From an archaeon (GTDB taxonomy: Archaea; Aenigmatarchaeota; Aenigmatarchaeia; CG10238-14; SCSR01), in the NCBI GenBank assembly GCA_004297575.1, contig SCSR01000007.1:1-6729 (forward strand): a stretch of DNA of 6,729 nucleotides, read 5' to 3'. The position numbers and the translations under genes were made by a program. The notes under the pieces were generated by a model. The model made no database searches, was not told where the DNA came from, and was given only the letters and a program-made list of their open reading frames with translations. Of the stretch, positions 5,543-6,729 are shown piece after piece. Position 1 is the first letter of the stretch; each line of letters begins with the position of its first letter.

Positions 5543-5938
5543 ATGAGCAAGGGTGTTTCTGACATTATTGCGATGCTTCTCATGCTTATCATGACTATAG
5601 GTCTGGCTGGTTTGGCATATGCCTACATTTCTGGCGTATTCACAAGCAAGACTGCAGTCGTGTTGAGTCTCGACGCGAGTGCCAGCAGCTGTGCGCCAAA
5701 CAATGGAGCCATCACTGTTTTCGTCAGGAACGACGGTACTCAGACATCAGGTTCTGTAACAGTCACGGTCACGCCTCCTAGCGGTGCAGCAGTCACATGC
5801 GGTGCGATTGCTTCGATAGCAGCGGGTGCCGAGGGTTCATCGTCTTGTACAGGCAGGAACGCAGGTGCCGGATACTATCAGGTAAGAGCTAGCTCGACAG
5901 GATCGTCATCATCAGGCTCTATCTATTGCGCATCATAA
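5543..5938 (+). CDS. Type IV pilin-like / archaellin-like surface protein with class III signal peptide
   Basis: A 131-residue secreted protein of the archaeal pilin superfamily. The N-terminus MSKG then VSDII is a class III signal sequence; a prepilin peptidase (FlaK/PibD type) would be expected to cut after G4, leaving a hydrophobic helix at about 5-33 that anchors or assembles the subunit. The rest is a small domain rich in S, T, G and A with short beta-like strands (ITVFVRNDG, GSVTVTVTPPSG). It has four cysteines, C50, C86, C102 and C129, possibly two disulfides. A serine/glycine run lies near 117-126. No assembly ATPase or membrane platform is in the window, so it may be a stand-alone pseudopilin-like protein. 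The frame opens at GTG 5522, but those codons are charged and would bury the signal; ATG 5543 is chosen. Confidence 0.88.
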   Translation: MSKGVSDIIAMLLMLIMTIGLAGLAYAYISGVFTSKTAVVLSLDASASSCAPNNGAITVFVRNDGTQTSGSVTVTVTPPSGAAVTCGAIASIAAGAEGSSSCTGRNAGAGYYQVRASSTGSSSSGSIYCAS

Positions 5939-5965
5939 GCCAGTAGCCAAATTTTCGGCAATGAT

Positions 5966-6340
5966 TTATTCATCAATGTAAACGCTATTGTTAGATTCCC
6001 AAGCCGGGACGCATACAACTAGAAACTCTAAATCTTCCTCACCTTCGTTGAAAATCTGATGGCGTTCAGGAGGTTGGATGAACACAGCATCCCCTGCGGA
6101 AAGAAAATATTCCCTGCCATCGACCACCATTTTCGCATTGCCTTTCAGTATGTAATATGTTTCTTCAGCCTCGGTATGGTAATGCGGCCTTGAGGAGCCT
6201 TTTGGAAGTATGATCACGTGTCCAAAACTGTGTTTGGTGGCTCCGCCAAGATTTTTGGAGCGTCCAATCATTTCATAAATATGTTCGCCAGTTGGATTAT
6301 TGAACGGCTTTGTCTTATCTTTTCTGGTGATTAACATCAT
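5966..6340 (-). CDS. Small single-domain cupin (Cupin_2-like) protein
   Basis: A 124-residue single cupin barrel. Cupin motif 1 is clear: RPHYHTEAEETYYILKG, with H53, H55, E59 or E60 and G67. Motif 2 is GDAVFIQPPERHQIFN, with G83, P90, H94 and N98. The two histidines of motif 1, the glutamate and H94 would bind a metal. Family members include isomerases, dioxygenases and sugar-binding regulators, and nothing here selects one. The start at 6340 is 3 nt after the aIF2 gamma stop; a second ATG at 6337 is equally usable, and GTGAT just upstream could serve as ribosome-binding site. It is probably co-transcribed with aIF2 gamma. Its 3' end faces the pilin gene across 27 bp with no clear terminator. 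Confidence 0.9.
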   Translation of the reverse strand: MMLITRKDKTKPFNNPTGEHIYEMIGRSKNLGGATKHSFGHVIILPKGSSRPHYHTEAEETYYILKGNAKMVVDGREYFLSAGDAVFIQPPERHQIFNEGEEDLEFLVVCVPAWESNNSVYIDE

Positions 6341-6343
6341 TCA

Positions 6344-6729
6344 TCACAAATTCCCATAGCCGATAAGGTTCCACTTACCGTCTGCCAGTCTTGATACAGC
6401 AATCCTTCCCTCTGCCACGATTGGTATGCTGAGGTTCATCTCTATCCTTGATTTCTTTGCCGCAGCCACCTCTCCGACAGAGCGCATCGTCCCGATGTTA
6501 ATCAACAATTTATCCCCTACCTTTACAGGTGCAGGCTTGACAACCCTCTCGAGCATGTTGACTTCGAACGCGATCTTTGTCACAGGTTCAGGCAACTGCC
6601 CTGCCAATCCCACTATGCACCCTACAAGCGAGTCGTTCTTTGTCAGATAAGGATCCAATTCTGTCTTCACCCCTAACAGTCCTCCTGCAGACGCTTCTGG
6701 CAAGTCAGCCCCAGCCTTTTGCAATCCAG
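6344..6729 (-). CDS. eif2g: Translation initiation factor aIF2 subunit gamma, C-terminal part (truncated by the right window edge)
   Basis: The visible 127 residues are the end of the GTPase subunit of aIF2, which delivers initiator Met-tRNA to the small ribosomal subunit. The catalytic G domain would lie beyond 6729. The stretch GGLLGVKTELDPYLTKNDSL followed by VGCIVGLAGQLP is the family signature at the domain II junction (usually GVGT rather than GVKT). Domain III follows with FEVNMLERVV, then VKVGDKLLINIGTMRSVGEV and the closing RIAVSRLADGKWNLIGYG. The reading frame has no start inside the window; an in-frame TTG at 6724 is internal. The cupin gene follows after 3 nt. Confidence 0.96.
   Translation of the reverse strand, partial: GLQKAGADLPEASAGGLLGVKTELDPYLTKNDSLVGCIVGLAGQLPEPVTKIAFEVNMLERVVKPAPVKVGDKLLINIGTMRSVGEVAAAKKSRIEMNLSIPIVAEGRIAVSRLADGKWNLIGYGNL

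Noticed and set aside
5939..5965. Possible terminator hairpin between the converging pilin and cupin genes
   Set aside because: Only a three-base GCC/GGC pairing with an AT loop is visible and no long T run follows on either strand, so no terminator is claimed.

Overview
The window reads as a compact stretch of archaeal chromosome, most likely from a DPANN-type or related small-genome euryarchaeal-side lineage. The archaeal assignment rests on aIF2 gamma, RNA polymerase subunit Rpo7 (RpoE1), Spt4/RpoE2, ribosomal proteins S24e and S27ae, an Fcf1-like PIN protein, a class III signal peptide pilin, and TATA-box promoters. The DPANN suggestion is inference. It comes from extreme gene packing, short ribosomal proteins, a patescibacterial-looking AlaRS and genes missing from a familiar gene string. 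No rRNA, tRNA, CRISPR array, IS element or long non-coding stretch was seen; the largest gap between genes is 65 bp.

Layout, left to right. (1) 1-507, minus: N-terminal part of alanyl-tRNA synthetase, running off the left edge. (2) 548-1666, minus: an unrecognised 372-residue soluble protein with visibly lower GC than its neighbours. (3) 1699-2827, minus: a tight information-processing operon, rpoE1 - spt4 - rps24e - rps27ae, with gaps of 1 and 5 nt and one 44-nt overlap. The 49-residue S27ae gene falls below common ORF-length cut-offs. (4) 2864-5181, minus: an Fcf1-like PIN protein followed 5 nt later by a membrane-bound, apparently K+-independent proton-pumping pyrophosphatase. (5) 5247-5938, plus: a 76-residue two-helix membrane protein and a type IV pilin-like protein. 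(6) 5966-6729, minus: a cupin directly behind the C-terminal end of aIF2 gamma, which enters from the right edge.

How the genes fit together. From memory, the order aIF2 gamma / PIN (COG1412) / soluble inorganic pyrophosphatase / rpoE1 / spt4 / DUF359 kinase / rps24e / rps27ae is a recurring archaeal gene string. Here the string is recognisable but edited. A cupin, a pilin and a small membrane protein sit between aIF2 gamma and PIN. A membrane proton pyrophosphatase occupies the place of the soluble pyrophosphatase. The DUF359 kinase is absent. The enzyme in the slot may therefore clear the pyrophosphate made by transcription and tRNA charging while conserving its energy as a proton gradient.

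Regulation visible in the sequence. Five genes that start a transcription unit (alaS, the 372-residue gene, rpoE1, PIN, pilin) each have a TATA-like box centred about 26-30 nt before the start codon. This predicts leaderless mRNAs, and four of the five lack a Shine-Dalgarno sequence. Genes inside units, and the GTG-started small membrane gene, mostly carry GGTGA/AGGT-type ribosome-binding sites.
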